13,949 nt of DNA from Ardenticatenales bacterium. GTDB lineage: Bacteria; Chloroflexota; Anaerolineae; Ardenticatenales; Ardenticatenaceae. The notes below the pieces were generated by a model, which worked only from the letters and a program-made list of their open reading frames with translations, was not told the origin of the DNA and did not search any database. Shown here piece by piece: positions 7,331 through 13,949 of this stretch (its first letter is position 1; every line of letters starts with the position of its first letter). The translations under genes and the position numbers were made by a program. The stretch is taken from positions 1 through 13,949 of the forward strand of contig JACCSL010000798.1 of assembly GCA_013812995.1 (NCBI GenBank). The letters are read 5' to 3'.

Positions 7331-7368
7331 GCCGCTCTGCCGCTCCAACGCTCTGCCGCTCCAACGCT
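7331..7368 (-). repeat. Tandem 16-bp repeat at the J-domain gene stop codon
   Basis: On the minus strand AGCGTTGGAGCGGCAG occurs twice exactly (7368-7353 and 7352-7337), followed by a partial AGCGGC. Each unit is two 8-mers, GAGCGTTG-like and GAGCGGCA-like. It is therefore the same family as the array after argJ, in the same orientation relative to the upstream gene. The first unit starts within the TAG stop (7369-7367) of the J-domain gene. Confidence 0.85.
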
Positions 7369-8227
7369 ATTGAGTCTGCCGCGCCAGCTCCGCCTCCAGC
7401 ATTGCCTTCTCGCGCTGGGCCTCGGCGAGCTCTTCCTCCAGGCGCTGAATCTTGCGGGCCGTGATGTAGACCTGGTTGCGCGTCTCGGAGAGCGGCTGGC
7501 CCACGCTGCGCCAGAGCACGAGAGCATAGCCCCCGGCGAGGACGACGAGCTGCATGGAGCGGGGCAGCGGCAGATAGACCGCGCCCAAGAAAACAATCAC
7601 CGCGAGCGGCATCCCCAGAATCGTGCTCGGCCAGCCCGCCACGCGCGGGCCAATGCGCCCCAGTGCCATGCCCAGGAATTGTGCCAGGTAGCCCAGCGCC
7701 AGCAGGGCCAGTTGCGCGGCGCGGGCGAGGAGGGGGCGCGGCTCCTCGGCGTGGAGGAGAATCGCGGCCCAGATGCCGAGGAAGGCGTAGGGCAGCAGGA
7801 GCCCCAGCGCGACGAAGAGGTAGCGTTCCCACTGCTCATCCAGCGGTTCCTGCGCGGTCAGGCGTGGCCGCAGCGTGGCAAGGTGCTCCCGTCCCTCGGC
7901 TAGCTGCTGCTCCAGGGTGGTGACGCGCTGGAGCACCTTGGCGCGCGAGAGGCCAGGCTTGTAGGGGGTGGCAGCGGGCGCGGTGGGGCTCTCGTGGCTT
8001 TGCTGCTGGAAGGCCGTGTCGTAGTGGGCGCGCTGCACGGGGTCGCGGAGTATCGTGTATGCCTCGTTGATGAGGCGAAGACGCGCTTCAGCACGGCGCT
8101 GCACCTCATCGCGCAGACCGCGCATCCGGTCGGGGTGGTGAATCTCTACCAGTTCGCGGTAGGCGCGCCGAACCTCCTCCGCCGTCGCGGAGGGCAGCAA
8201 CTCCAGCACCTCGTAGTAGTCGATCAT
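7367..8227 (-). CDS. Membrane-anchored J-domain (DnaJ-like) protein with coiled coils
   Basis: The 286-residue protein begins with a J domain (residues 3-73) carrying the essential HPD tripeptide at 31-33, which in this family stimulates Hsp70/DnaK ATPase. It lacks the Gly/Phe-rich region, zinc-finger and C-terminal substrate domains of true DnaJ. Instead it has a predicted coiled coil near 94-120, about four hydrophobic membrane segments (136-159, 167-190, 202-221, 225-240) and a charged C-terminal coiled coil (248-284). It probably recruits DnaK to the membrane or to a partner. Its ATG at 8227 directly follows the TAG of the upstream cyclase gene, with GGAAAGGAA about 12 bases ahead inside that gene, so translation is likely coupled. 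The partner could be the cyclase/ATPase protein; that is inference. Confidence 0.9.
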   Translation of the reverse strand: MIDYYEVLELLPSATAEEVRRAYRELVEIHHPDRMRGLRDEVQRRAEARLRLINEAYTILRDPVQRAHYDTAFQQQSHESPTAPAATPYKPGLSRAKVLQRVTTLEQQLAEGREHLATLRPRLTAQEPLDEQWERYLFVALGLLLPYAFLGIWAAILLHAEEPRPLLARAAQLALLALGYLAQFLGMALGRIGPRVAGWPSTILGMPLAVIVFLGAVYLPLPRSMQLVVLAGGYALVLWRSVGQPLSETRNQVYITARKIQRLEEELAEAQREKAMLEAELARQTQ

Positions 8228-11200
8228 CTACGCGCTTGTTCCTTTCCCTGCCTCAACCGCCTGCCAGAGCCGTTCCCCCACCTGCGCCGCGCGAATCAAG
8301 CCCCGCTCGTTGAGCCACTGGAGCGCACCGGTGGGTGGCTTGCCCGCGATGATGGCCTCCGACATATCGAGCCAGATGTGTGCTACCAGCGCCGCGCGGT
8401 CGATGCGCGCCCGCGCCCGCGCCAGAAGTGTGGTGGGTTCTGTCCTCGTCCCGACGAGGGCGGTGGCAACGATGAGGGCGGTGTAGAACTCGCCCGCCTC
8501 GTCGGTGTAGCTCCATAGTTCTTCGTCCGGCTCCATGACCTCGCGCAGGGTGTGCAGATGGGACAGATCCTGGCTTTCCATCCACTGATGAAGCTCCACT
8601 AGCCCCTGCGTGGCCTCAGTCATTGCCAGGAGGCGCTGCCACCCGCGCTGCTCCGCGATATCTCTTGCACGATTCGCTAATGTCCCTGCCCTCTGAACGT
8701 TGCCCTGAGAGAGAACAATCATGGAGAGCGTGGCCCGCGAGTAGCTTTCTGCCACCTGGTTACCAATGAGTCGGCTGAGGGCAAGGTACTGGTCTAACTG
8801 CTCCTCGGCGGCTTCCCACTCGCCCAGCTCTCCCAGCGCGATGCCGAGGTTGTAGCGCGCGATGACCTCCCCCCGGCGGTTGCCGATCTGCTGGCTGAGC
8901 GCCAGGAAGTGCTCGTAGCAGTGGCGTGCCTGACGCATCTCGCCCAGCCCCTGATGGGCGATGCCCTTTGCGTTCCACGCCTGCGCCTCCCCGGCGCGAT
9001 CCCCGCGCTCCTGCATTCCGTGGAGCCGCAGGTCGGCGATCTCGCGCGCCTCGTTCATTCGGCCCAGGCGCAGCGCTACCATCCCTTCGGCGTTGAGAAA
9101 ATTCAGAATATCCTCCTGCAACGAAGGGTCGGTCAGATCGAGCCGCCCCCGGAGGCGCTGACAGACGCTCTCAGCCTCCAGGGGGCGGCTCAGGGTCTCG
9201 GTGAGCATCCAGCTCCATCCCTGCCCCCAGCGTAGCCAGAGCTGCGTGGTGTGCGAGCCTTGGAGAGAGTCTAACTCTGTGGCAATCCTGCCATAGCTTG
9301 CCTCTGCCTCTGCGTGCCTGCCAAGGCTGACCAGCTTTCCGGTACGGCTGAATTGTAAAGAAAGCAGTGCCTCGTCCAGGTTTACCTTCCGCCAATCCTC
9401 CAGCGAGCGGGGGAGCAGCGCGGTCAGCTTTTCGCCCAGATTGTCATCCATCTCCATCGGGGGTGCGTCCTCGACCGGACCCAGGGCGTCGATGGTCTGG
9501 AGGGCCTGCTCGGTACCCCCCGTGAAATCCTGCGCCTCCGCGATGCGGCGACAGAGCACGGCGCGGCGCACTCCCACTGCCTGCTCGAAGGCTTTGCCAA
9601 GCGCCTCAACCCCCTCCTGCGCCCGGTGGTGGCGCAGATGGATCAGGCCCAGCAGCTCATACCAGAGACTCGCCTCCGCGACCTCGCCGCGCTCCTCCAG
9701 GGCGCGGGCAATGAAGGGCAGGTAGCGAACCCCTGACGATTCCCACTGTGAGCCCAGCGCCTCCAGTCGTTCCCGGCCCCACTGCTCCAGCCGCGCCAGC
9801 CAGCGCAGCCGCTCTTCCGTCGGGATGCGGGCCAGCGCCGCCTCCTGAAGCCGCCCGTGACGAAACACCTGCTCCATCTCGCCGGAGAAGAGGCGTGATG
9901 GTTCCTCATAGATCGTCTCAGTGTCGTGCAGAATGATCAATCCATCTATCAGCTCCTGCTCCGCGCGTTCCCAGAGCCGCCCGACCACCTCCTGCGTGAA
10001 GCGTCGCCCAATCAGCGCCCCGCGCTTCGCCACCTCCTTGCCGGTGGGGCCGAGGCGCTCGATGCGCGCCTCCAGCACCTCGCGGATCGTGCCGGGCAGC
10101 GCCACCTCCGCTAACCCTTCCTCGCTGCCCAGCAGCCCGCGATCCTGGAGCAATAGCAGAAGCTCTGTGGCGAAGAGCGGGTTCCCCTCTGTGTGCTCGG
10201 CGATGCGCTGCGCCATACCATCGGAGAGGCCGCCAGTCACCATCGTGCCGAGGGCGTGCGCCAGCACCTCCGGAGACAGTTCCTGAAGGCGCACCTCCGT
10301 CACCTGCGGCAGCGCGAGCCAGCGCGCAAGGGGCTGATACCAGGAGGAGGCCGGGCTGAAATCCTCCTCGCGGAGTGTTACAACCAGCAGGAGGGGCGCG
10401 TGCCACTCCATGCGGAGCGCCCAGTCGATGAAGGCCGCCGTCTCGGGGTCGCCCTTCTGCGCGTCTTCCAGGAACCAGACCCAGGGTGTCTGCTCGGCCC
10501 AGCCCTCCATCCACCGTTTGAGCTCGATGAAGGTGTTCTCCCAGCGGCTCTTGCCATCCATCGCCGCGCTCTGAAACCAGGGGCGGAAGATGCTCAGCAC
10601 GAAGGCGAAAAACTCCAGCGCCAGAGCGCGTTGCTCCGGCTCAACGAAGGGATTCCGGCGGGGAAATCGATCATGCAACTGCTGAAGTAGCCGCTCCTCG
10701 TCCATCTCGCCTACCATCAGGTCGAAGCGACTGCGAAGGAGCAGGTTGAGCCCGTGGGCGGGCAGCCGCTCACTGTGGTCATACTGGACCACATCCAGCC
10801 GGTACGCCTCCTCCTGATTCTCCAGCCACTCGCGCAACTCCCAGAGCATGCGGCTCTTGCCCACCCCCGCCGACCCGCGAATCAGCAGCAGGCGCGCGCT
10901 CTGCTCCTGGATGGCGCTGTGGAGCACCTCCTGAATCTGTGCCCACTCGCCCTCGCGCCCGACGAAGCGGGGCGTTTCCATCAGGGGGGTTTCCCGCTCC
11001 GAGACTACCTCGTAGGGCTGCACGGAGTGCTGCTTGCCCTTCAGGATAATGAGGGGCCGAAGGAGCATCGTAAAATAGCGACGCACCTCCTGATAGACGG
11101 ACCGCGAGATCCACACCGCGCCAGGCGGCGCGTTGCTCTCTAGCCGGCTGGCCGTGTTGACGGCATCGCCCAGCACGGTCCAGTTCGCACCGATGGGGCA

Positions 11201-11644
11201 GAACATCATCTCGCCCGTGTGAATCCCCACACGAATCTGTATCTCGACCCCCTGTTCCTGGCAAAAGAGCGTCGTCGCCGCGCGGATAGCCAGCCCCGCA
11301 CGCACTGCGTTGCGCATGGCAGCGGGATCGGTGCGCGGCAGCCCGAAGGTCGCCATCAGCGCGTCCCCGATGAACTTCTCGACGACCCCATTCGTCTGCT
11401 CCACCACCCTAGTGAGGCGCAGGAAGAGATCGCTCAGGAGGCGACCTACCTCATCGGGCGGGCGCGTCTCGGAGAAGGAGGTAAAATCCACGAGGTCGGC
11501 AAAGAGAACCGTGGCGAAACGAAGCTCGCCGCGTGGCATCTCATCTGACTGGGCCTGCTCCATCGGGGCGCGACACATGCCACAGAAGCGAAGGAGACCC
11601 ACCAATTCGGCGGGCCAGATAGTCTGACAGGAGGGACAGCGCAT
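8228..11644 (-). CDS. Zinc-ribbon / class III adenylate cyclase / AAA (STAND-like) ATPase / TPR signalling protein
   Basis: The 1138-residue protein combines four parts. A zinc ribbon (Cys3, Cys6, Cys21, Cys24) is followed by a class III nucleotide cyclase domain (about 41-215). Metal ligands are Asp50 (LFADLVDFT) and Asp94 (EKFIGDALM). Lys90 and Asp160 fit ATP specificity, and Asn163/Arg167 (NTASRLE) are the transition-state pair. An AAA_16/STAND-type ATPase follows, with Walker A GSAGVGKS (257-264) and Walker B VWFLEDA (389-395). The C-terminal half is helical, with TPR-like repeats near 845-1020, for example NLGIALGELGEWEAAEEQL. All cyclase catalytic residues are present, so it should make cAMP under control of the ATPase/TPR sensor; the trigger is unknown. 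The ATG is preceded by GAGGAA about 10 bases upstream. It lacks a membrane segment and is directly followed by the J-domain gene. Homologues are typical of Chloroflexota, Actinomycetota and rhizobia. Confidence 0.93.
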   Translation of the reverse strand: MRCPSCQTIWPAELVGLLRFCGMCRAPMEQAQSDEMPRGELRFATVLFADLVDFTSFSETRPPDEVGRLLSDLFLRLTRVVEQTNGVVEKFIGDALMATFGLPRTDPAAMRNAVRAGLAIRAATTLFCQEQGVEIQIRVGIHTGEMMFCPIGANWTVLGDAVNTASRLESNAPPGAVWISRSVYQEVRRYFTMLLRPLIILKGKQHSVQPYEVVSERETPLMETPRFVGREGEWAQIQEVLHSAIQEQSARLLLIRGSAGVGKSRMLWELREWLENQEEAYRLDVVQYDHSERLPAHGLNLLLRSRFDLMVGEMDEERLLQQLHDRFPRRNPFVEPEQRALALEFFAFVLSIFRPWFQSAAMDGKSRWENTFIELKRWMEGWAEQTPWVWFLEDAQKGDPETAAFIDWALRMEWHAPLLLVVTLREEDFSPASSWYQPLARWLALPQVTEVRLQELSPEVLAHALGTMVTGGLSDGMAQRIAEHTEGNPLFATELLLLLQDRGLLGSEEGLAEVALPGTIREVLEARIERLGPTGKEVAKRGALIGRRFTQEVVGRLWERAEQELIDGLIILHDTETIYEEPSRLFSGEMEQVFRHGRLQEAALARIPTEERLRWLARLEQWGRERLEALGSQWESSGVRYLPFIARALEERGEVAEASLWYELLGLIHLRHHRAQEGVEALGKAFEQAVGVRRAVLCRRIAEAQDFTGGTEQALQTIDALGPVEDAPPMEMDDNLGEKLTALLPRSLEDWRKVNLDEALLSLQFSRTGKLVSLGRHAEAEASYGRIATELDSLQGSHTTQLWLRWGQGWSWMLTETLSRPLEAESVCQRLRGRLDLTDPSLQEDILNFLNAEGMVALRLGRMNEAREIADLRLHGMQERGDRAGEAQAWNAKGIAHQGLGEMRQARHCYEHFLALSQQIGNRRGEVIARYNLGIALGELGEWEAAEEQLDQYLALSRLIGNQVAESYSRATLSMIVLSQGNVQRAGTLANRARDIAEQRGWQRLLAMTEATQGLVELHQWMESQDLSHLHTLREVMEPDEELWSYTDEAGEFYTALIVATALVGTRTEPTTLLARARARIDRAALVAHIWLDMSEAIIAGKPPTGALQWLNERGLIRAAQVGERLWQAVEAGKGTSA

Positions 11645-11809
11645 CTCTTGTGTTCCTCGTTAGCGCGATAGAAATGGAGTCTGGCGGAATGTTAGGGCTG
11701 GACGACAAATCGGCAACATTCGTGCTGCTCCACAAATCCATTTAACTATGATACGCTTGGACTCAGAGCGCATTGTCATTTGGGTTGAGTGCCAGAAAGG
11801 GGCAAAAGG
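11645..11809. other. Divergent intergenic region between the cyclase gene and the nucleotidyltransferase gene
   Basis: This 165-bp spacer must hold promoters for both directions. An AT-rich stretch at 11741-11753 offers TATGAT (11747-11752) on the plus strand and TATCAT (11753-11748) on the minus strand as -10 candidates. I see no convincing -35 at 16-18 bp for either: an ATGACA-like hexamer on the minus strand sits about 20 bp away. No palindrome or riboswitch-like fold was recognised. Confidence 0.3.
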
Positions 11810-12634
11810 ATGAGCGAAGACAAAGAGCTGCGCCTGATTGCTAGCAACATGGTCAAGTCGCTGAAGAAGAATGAAGAGGTGGTCGCTGTCTGGTTCTACG
11901 GGGCGGCGCAGCGGGGGCGCAGCTGGGATGAGTCGGATGTGGACCTGCTGGTTCTGATGGAGGATCCGCCTGCCGCGCCGGACACGCGCGCCGAGCGGAA
12001 CGGGGTGACCGTTCACCTGCACTGGATTGGGCGCGAGACGTTCGAGATGCAGATCAAGCCTGCTGGCGACCCGATCCTGCACAGCCGCATCGGGGGGGGA
12101 GAGTTGCTCTATGACCGGGACAACCAGTTCAAGGAGTTGGTGAAGAGGATGCGCAGCTATTCGGATGAATACCGCGCCTACCACATGATACCCCACCTGA
12201 ACGCCCTGCTTCACTGGGCGCGCGATCTACGCAAACGCATGGCCCTCCACGATGAGCGCCCCCGCCGCGCGGCGGCCCGCCAGTGGGAGGTGGACAACCA
12301 CTCCTCCGCCGTGCTCCTGATCGAGAAGGGGCTCTACCCGCACAACGAGCCCATGACGCAGGCCACCGATGCCCGCATCTTCGTGCCCAATCTGGCCGAC
12401 CCCAAGGACCTGGAGACCTTTGTCAAGCCCCACTTTGAGCGCTGGGTGCTGCCGCAGCTGCGTGCCTGGGGCGCGGAGGGAGACTTTGACGAGGCCATGC
12501 TACAGTCCAAGTACGGTGCTGGCTCCTCCACCTACCTGCTGGAGTACGCCACGGGCGAGGGCTGGATCAAGCGCGTCAAGACGAGTGACCGCAGCAACCT
12601 GCCCATTCAGGAGTTTCTCTACCGGCTTGCGTAG
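11810..12634 (+). CDS. Nucleotidyltransferase-fold protein of unknown substrate
   Basis: The 274-residue protein has a pol-beta-like nucleotidyltransferase core in its first 75 residues: WFYGAAQRGRSWDESDVDLL. This corresponds to the family pattern GS-x-G-x-SDxDL, with metal-binding Asp43 and Asp45. Two deviations are visible. The usual Gly-Ser is Gly-Ala (31-32), and the later strand VTVHLHWIGRE shows His where a third acidic residue would be expected. The remaining 200 residues are helical and charged (ARDLRKRMALHDERPRRAAA), as in kanamycin-nucleotidyltransferase-like or HEPN-like C-terminal halves. Possible roles are small-molecule or protein nucleotidylation or an inactive relative; I cannot choose. 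The ATG at 11810 is preferred over the in-frame GTG at 11789 because AAAGGGG precedes it by 7 bases. Its stop lies inside an 11-bp triple repeat. Confidence 0.8.
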   Translation: MSEDKELRLIASNMVKSLKKNEEVVAVWFYGAAQRGRSWDESDVDLLVLMEDPPAAPDTRAERNGVTVHLHWIGRETFEMQIKPAGDPILHSRIGGGELLYDRDNQFKELVKRMRSYSDEYRAYHMIPHLNALLHWARDLRKRMALHDERPRRAAARQWEVDNHSSAVLLIEKGLYPHNEPMTQATDARIFVPNLADPKDLETFVKPHFERWVLPQLRAWGAEGDFDEAMLQSKYGAGSSTYLLEYATGEGWIKRVKTSDRSNLPIQEFLYRLA

Positions 12635-12659
12635 GGATTGCGTAGGATTTGCGTAGGCA
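12627..12659 (+). repeat. Three tandem 11-bp repeats spanning the nucleotidyltransferase stop codon
   Basis: TTGCGTAGGGA (12627), TTGCGTAGGAT (12638) and TTGCGTAGGCA (12649) share a 9-bp core TTGCGTAGG. The TAG in the first copy (12632-12634) is the stop codon of the gene. Because 11 is not a multiple of 3, the TAGs at 12632, 12643 and 12654 fall in all three reading frames, making a complete forward translational stop. Confidence 0.85.
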
Positions 12660-12674
12660 AGTAGTCTAAGAAGC

Positions 12675-12705
12675 ATTGCCCCTCAGTGCTATGCTGGGGG
12701 GCAAT
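12675..12705 (+). terminator. Strong stem-loop, candidate terminator or RNA-structure element
   Basis: ATTGCCCCTCAG (12675-12686) pairs with CTGGGGGGCAAT (12694-12705) over 12 bp with a single T-G wobble, around the 7-nt loop TGCTATG. It sits 40 bases after the nucleotidyltransferase stop and 28 before the 45-residue gene. No T-tract follows (TATCCCCGC), so it could instead be an mRNA-stabilising or attenuating hairpin. Confidence 0.5.
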
Positions 12706-12733
12706 TATCCCCGCTTCAAGATCGGACTTTTAT

Positions 12734-12871
12734 ATGCAGACACTGCTTGTGCGCCGCTTTCTGTTGAGCATTGCTATCCTCGTTGTTGCCTGGACCATGA
12801 CCTACCTGCTGCTGGATAAAGGAATTGTCTCCGCCGAAGACTCTATTCCTCCTGCCCTCATCGAACGCTAA
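12734..12871 (+). CDS. Small single-pass membrane protein, unknown function
   Basis: This 45-residue frame begins MQTLLVRRFLLSIAILVVAW and continues with MTYLLLDKG and a short polar, acidic tail (SAEDSIPPALIER). The layout is a short basic N-terminus (Arg8-Arg9), one hydrophobic helix of about 18 residues (10-27) and a tail outside, following the positive-inside rule. The frame is also open upstream to an ATG at 12686, but that start would lie inside the stem-loop. No clear Shine-Dalgarno is seen for either. It ends 15 bp before the sugar nucleotidyltransferase gene, so they may share a transcript. The membrane-like sequence argues for a real gene, but it is short and I recognise no family. 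Confidence 0.5.
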   Translation: MQTLLVRRFLLSIAILVVAWTMTYLLLDKGIVSAEDSIPPALIER

Positions 12872-12886
12872 TTTTCTAACAAACCT

Positions 12887-13852
12887 ATGCTACCCAATCA
12901 AGACCGCTATCTGACCGGCGTGATTCTCGCCGCCGGGCGGGGCACCCGCCTGCGCCCGCTCAGCCTGCACTACCCCAAGCCGCTGCTGCCTGTGTGCAAC
13001 AAGCCCATCATCCAATACCAGTTGGAAGATATGAAGCGCATCGGGGTGCAGGAGGTGTTCATCGTGGTGGGTCATCTCAAAGAGGAGATGCCGCGCCACC
13101 TGGACCGTATCGGCGAGGCGCTGGGAATGACCCTGCACTACATCGATCAGGGGGAGACGCTGGGCATCGCCCACGCGGTTCTCCAACTGGAGGCGCGGTT
13201 GGAGAATCCCTTTATTCTCTTTCTGGGCGATATCCTGATGCACGCCCCACGGCTGGAGCAGATGGCCGAGCTGTTCTGGCAGCGGCGGGCCGGGGCGGTT
13301 CTGGCGGTCATGCGCGAGCACGATCCGGAGATGATTCGCCGCAACTTTGCGGTCATCCTCCACAACAGCGGACTGGTCACGCGCGTGATCGAGAAGCCGC
13401 GCTTCGCCACCACCAAACTGAAGGGCTGTGGCATCTACCTGTTTGATCTAGCGGTCTTCGACGCCATCCGCCGCACGCCACGCACGGCGCAGCGCGATGA
13501 GTACGAGATTACCAACTCCATCCAGATTCTCATCGACGACGGCTACCCGGTCTACCCGGCGGAGGTCGTGGAGTGGGATATGAACGTGACCTTTGCCTGC
13601 GATATTCTGGATGTCAACGCGCGCATGTTGGCCGCCCTGAACCAGCAGCAGCTCATCGGGGAGAATGTCTATCTTCACCCGGAGGTCACGCTGGGGCCAG
13701 GGGTGGTGATTGGCGACCATGTACGCGTGGAGGCTCCCGCCCACATCGAGGACAGTGTGATTTTTGCCGGGAGTGTGGTGCATGAAGGCGGGACGCTGCT
13801 CCGGCACATCATTACGCCTGGCGACCGGCTGGTGTGCCCGCCACCTACCTAG
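12887..13852 (+). CDS. Sugar-1-phosphate nucleotidyltransferase, RmlA long-form-like
   Basis: The 321-residue protein joins an NTP-transferase domain (8-250) to a short left-handed beta-helix (about 258-300). The signature GVILAAGRGTRLRPL (11-25) with PKPLLPV (30-36) binds the NTP and phosphates. QGETLGIAHAV (88-98), FLGD (112-115), the IEKPR loop (168-172) and DEYEITNSIQ (204-213) follow the long-form glucose-1-phosphate thymidylyltransferase pattern. The usual LGDN motif is LGDI here. It should make an NDP-sugar for glycan synthesis; which sugar and nucleotide is uncertain (dTTP, UTP or GTP types share these motifs). The beta-helix is shorter than in typical members of about 355 residues. 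No rmlB/C/D or glycosyltransferase genes adjoin it. No Shine-Dalgarno is apparent (TAACAAACCT before the ATG), suggesting coupling to the small upstream gene. Confidence 0.9.
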   Translation: MLPNQDRYLTGVILAAGRGTRLRPLSLHYPKPLLPVCNKPIIQYQLEDMKRIGVQEVFIVVGHLKEEMPRHLDRIGEALGMTLHYIDQGETLGIAHAVLQLEARLENPFILFLGDILMHAPRLEQMAELFWQRRAGAVLAVMREHDPEMIRRNFAVILHNSGLVTRVIEKPRFATTKLKGCGIYLFDLAVFDAIRRTPRTAQRDEYEITNSIQILIDDGYPVYPAEVVEWDMNVTFACDILDVNARMLAALNQQQLIGENVYLHPEVTLGPGVVIGDHVRVEAPAHIEDSVIFAGSVVHEGGTLLRHIITPGDRLVCPPPT

Positions 13853-13949
13853 CGGGGCGTCAAGCATCGTTTGATGAGGGTGTAAAACGTAAAACGCAAC
13901 TGGTTCTGCTGGAATATGTGGTGGAGTCATGGCTCTGCGTGGTGGGGGG
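13853..13949. other. Right-edge non-coding segment
   Basis: The 97 bases after the sugar nucleotidyltransferase stop hold a small imperfect hairpin, TCAAGC-ATC-GTTTGA (13860-13874), with no T-tract, and a duplicated GTAAAACG (two adjacent copies near 13882-13897). An ATG at 13929 preceded by GGTGGAG could begin the next gene, but only seven codons are visible, so no call is made. Confidence 0.3.

Noticed and set aside
6095..7368. Possible CRISPR-like array from repeated units
   Set aside because: Units are only 8-16 bp, contiguous and without unique spacers, so these are simple tandem repeats.
7199..7903. Plus-strand frame crossing the J-domain gene
   Set aside because: It overlaps the J-domain protein antisense and its sequence is low-complexity and Arg/Gln/Ala-rich. 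The protein-like part upstream is in a different frame and is reported separately.
11789..11809. GTG start adding seven residues to the nucleotidyltransferase
   Set aside because: No ribosome-binding site precedes it, while AAAGGGG is properly spaced for the ATG at 11810.
13929..13949. ATG with nearby GGTGGAG at the right edge, possible next gene
   Set aside because: Only seven codons are visible, ending in a glycine run; too little to support a gene.

Overview
The window is a GC-rich bacterial chromosome segment with ordinary bacterial promoters and Shine-Dalgarno sites. It lacks ribosomal RNA, tRNA, phage genes, CRISPR arrays and intact transposases. The gene types suggest a Chloroflexota-like organism (Ktedonobacteria or relatives): a secreted subtilase with a Trp-Ala-Gly repeat tail, a very large cyclase/ATPase/TPR protein, and a NarL-type two-component pair with the regulator gene first. 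That taxonomic guess is inference from gene style only; no marker gene is present. Layout: (1) positions 1-1606, minus strand, a secreted S8 protease cut by the left window edge. (2) 1743-2107, a perfect-consensus promoter overlapped by a 20-bp palindrome, driving a minimal MerR/HspR-like regulator. (3) 2241-2280, a hairpin that looks like the end of an IS200/IS605-type element, just upstream of (4) 2292-4844, a LuxR-type response regulator and its HisKA_3 sensor kinase. (5) 4883-7115, argJ (arginine biosynthesis) and an aldo/keto reductase, both on the plus strand with short gaps. (6) 7116-7366, a convergent spacer holding a probable decayed gene fragment between two repeat families. (7) 7367-11644, minus strand, a two-gene unit in which a zinc-ribbon/adenylate cyclase/STAND-like ATPase/TPR protein is followed with no gap by a membrane-bound J-domain protein. 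(8) 11810-13852, plus strand, a nucleotidyltransferase-fold protein, a stem-loop, a 45-residue membrane peptide and an RmlA-like sugar-1-phosphate nucleotidyltransferase. How the genes may work together: the kinase (membrane sensor) and response regulator form one clear pathway. The cyclase/ATPase and J-domain membrane protein are very probably co-translated and may form one signalling or chaperone module. The remaining genes look like independent housekeeping or accessory functions. The most distinctive non-genic signal is that four genes carry short tandem repeats (7, 8, 16 and 11 bp units) at or immediately after their stop codons. Two repeat families recur: an 8-bp GAGCGTTG family after argJ and after the J-domain gene, and a TCAGCGG family at the end of the kinase gene and between 7151 and 7167. 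The subtilase also ends in a coding repeat, (YQSWAGD)n. The most promising candidates for something undescribed are the cyclase-ATPase-TPR/J-domain membrane pair and the stop-codon repeats.
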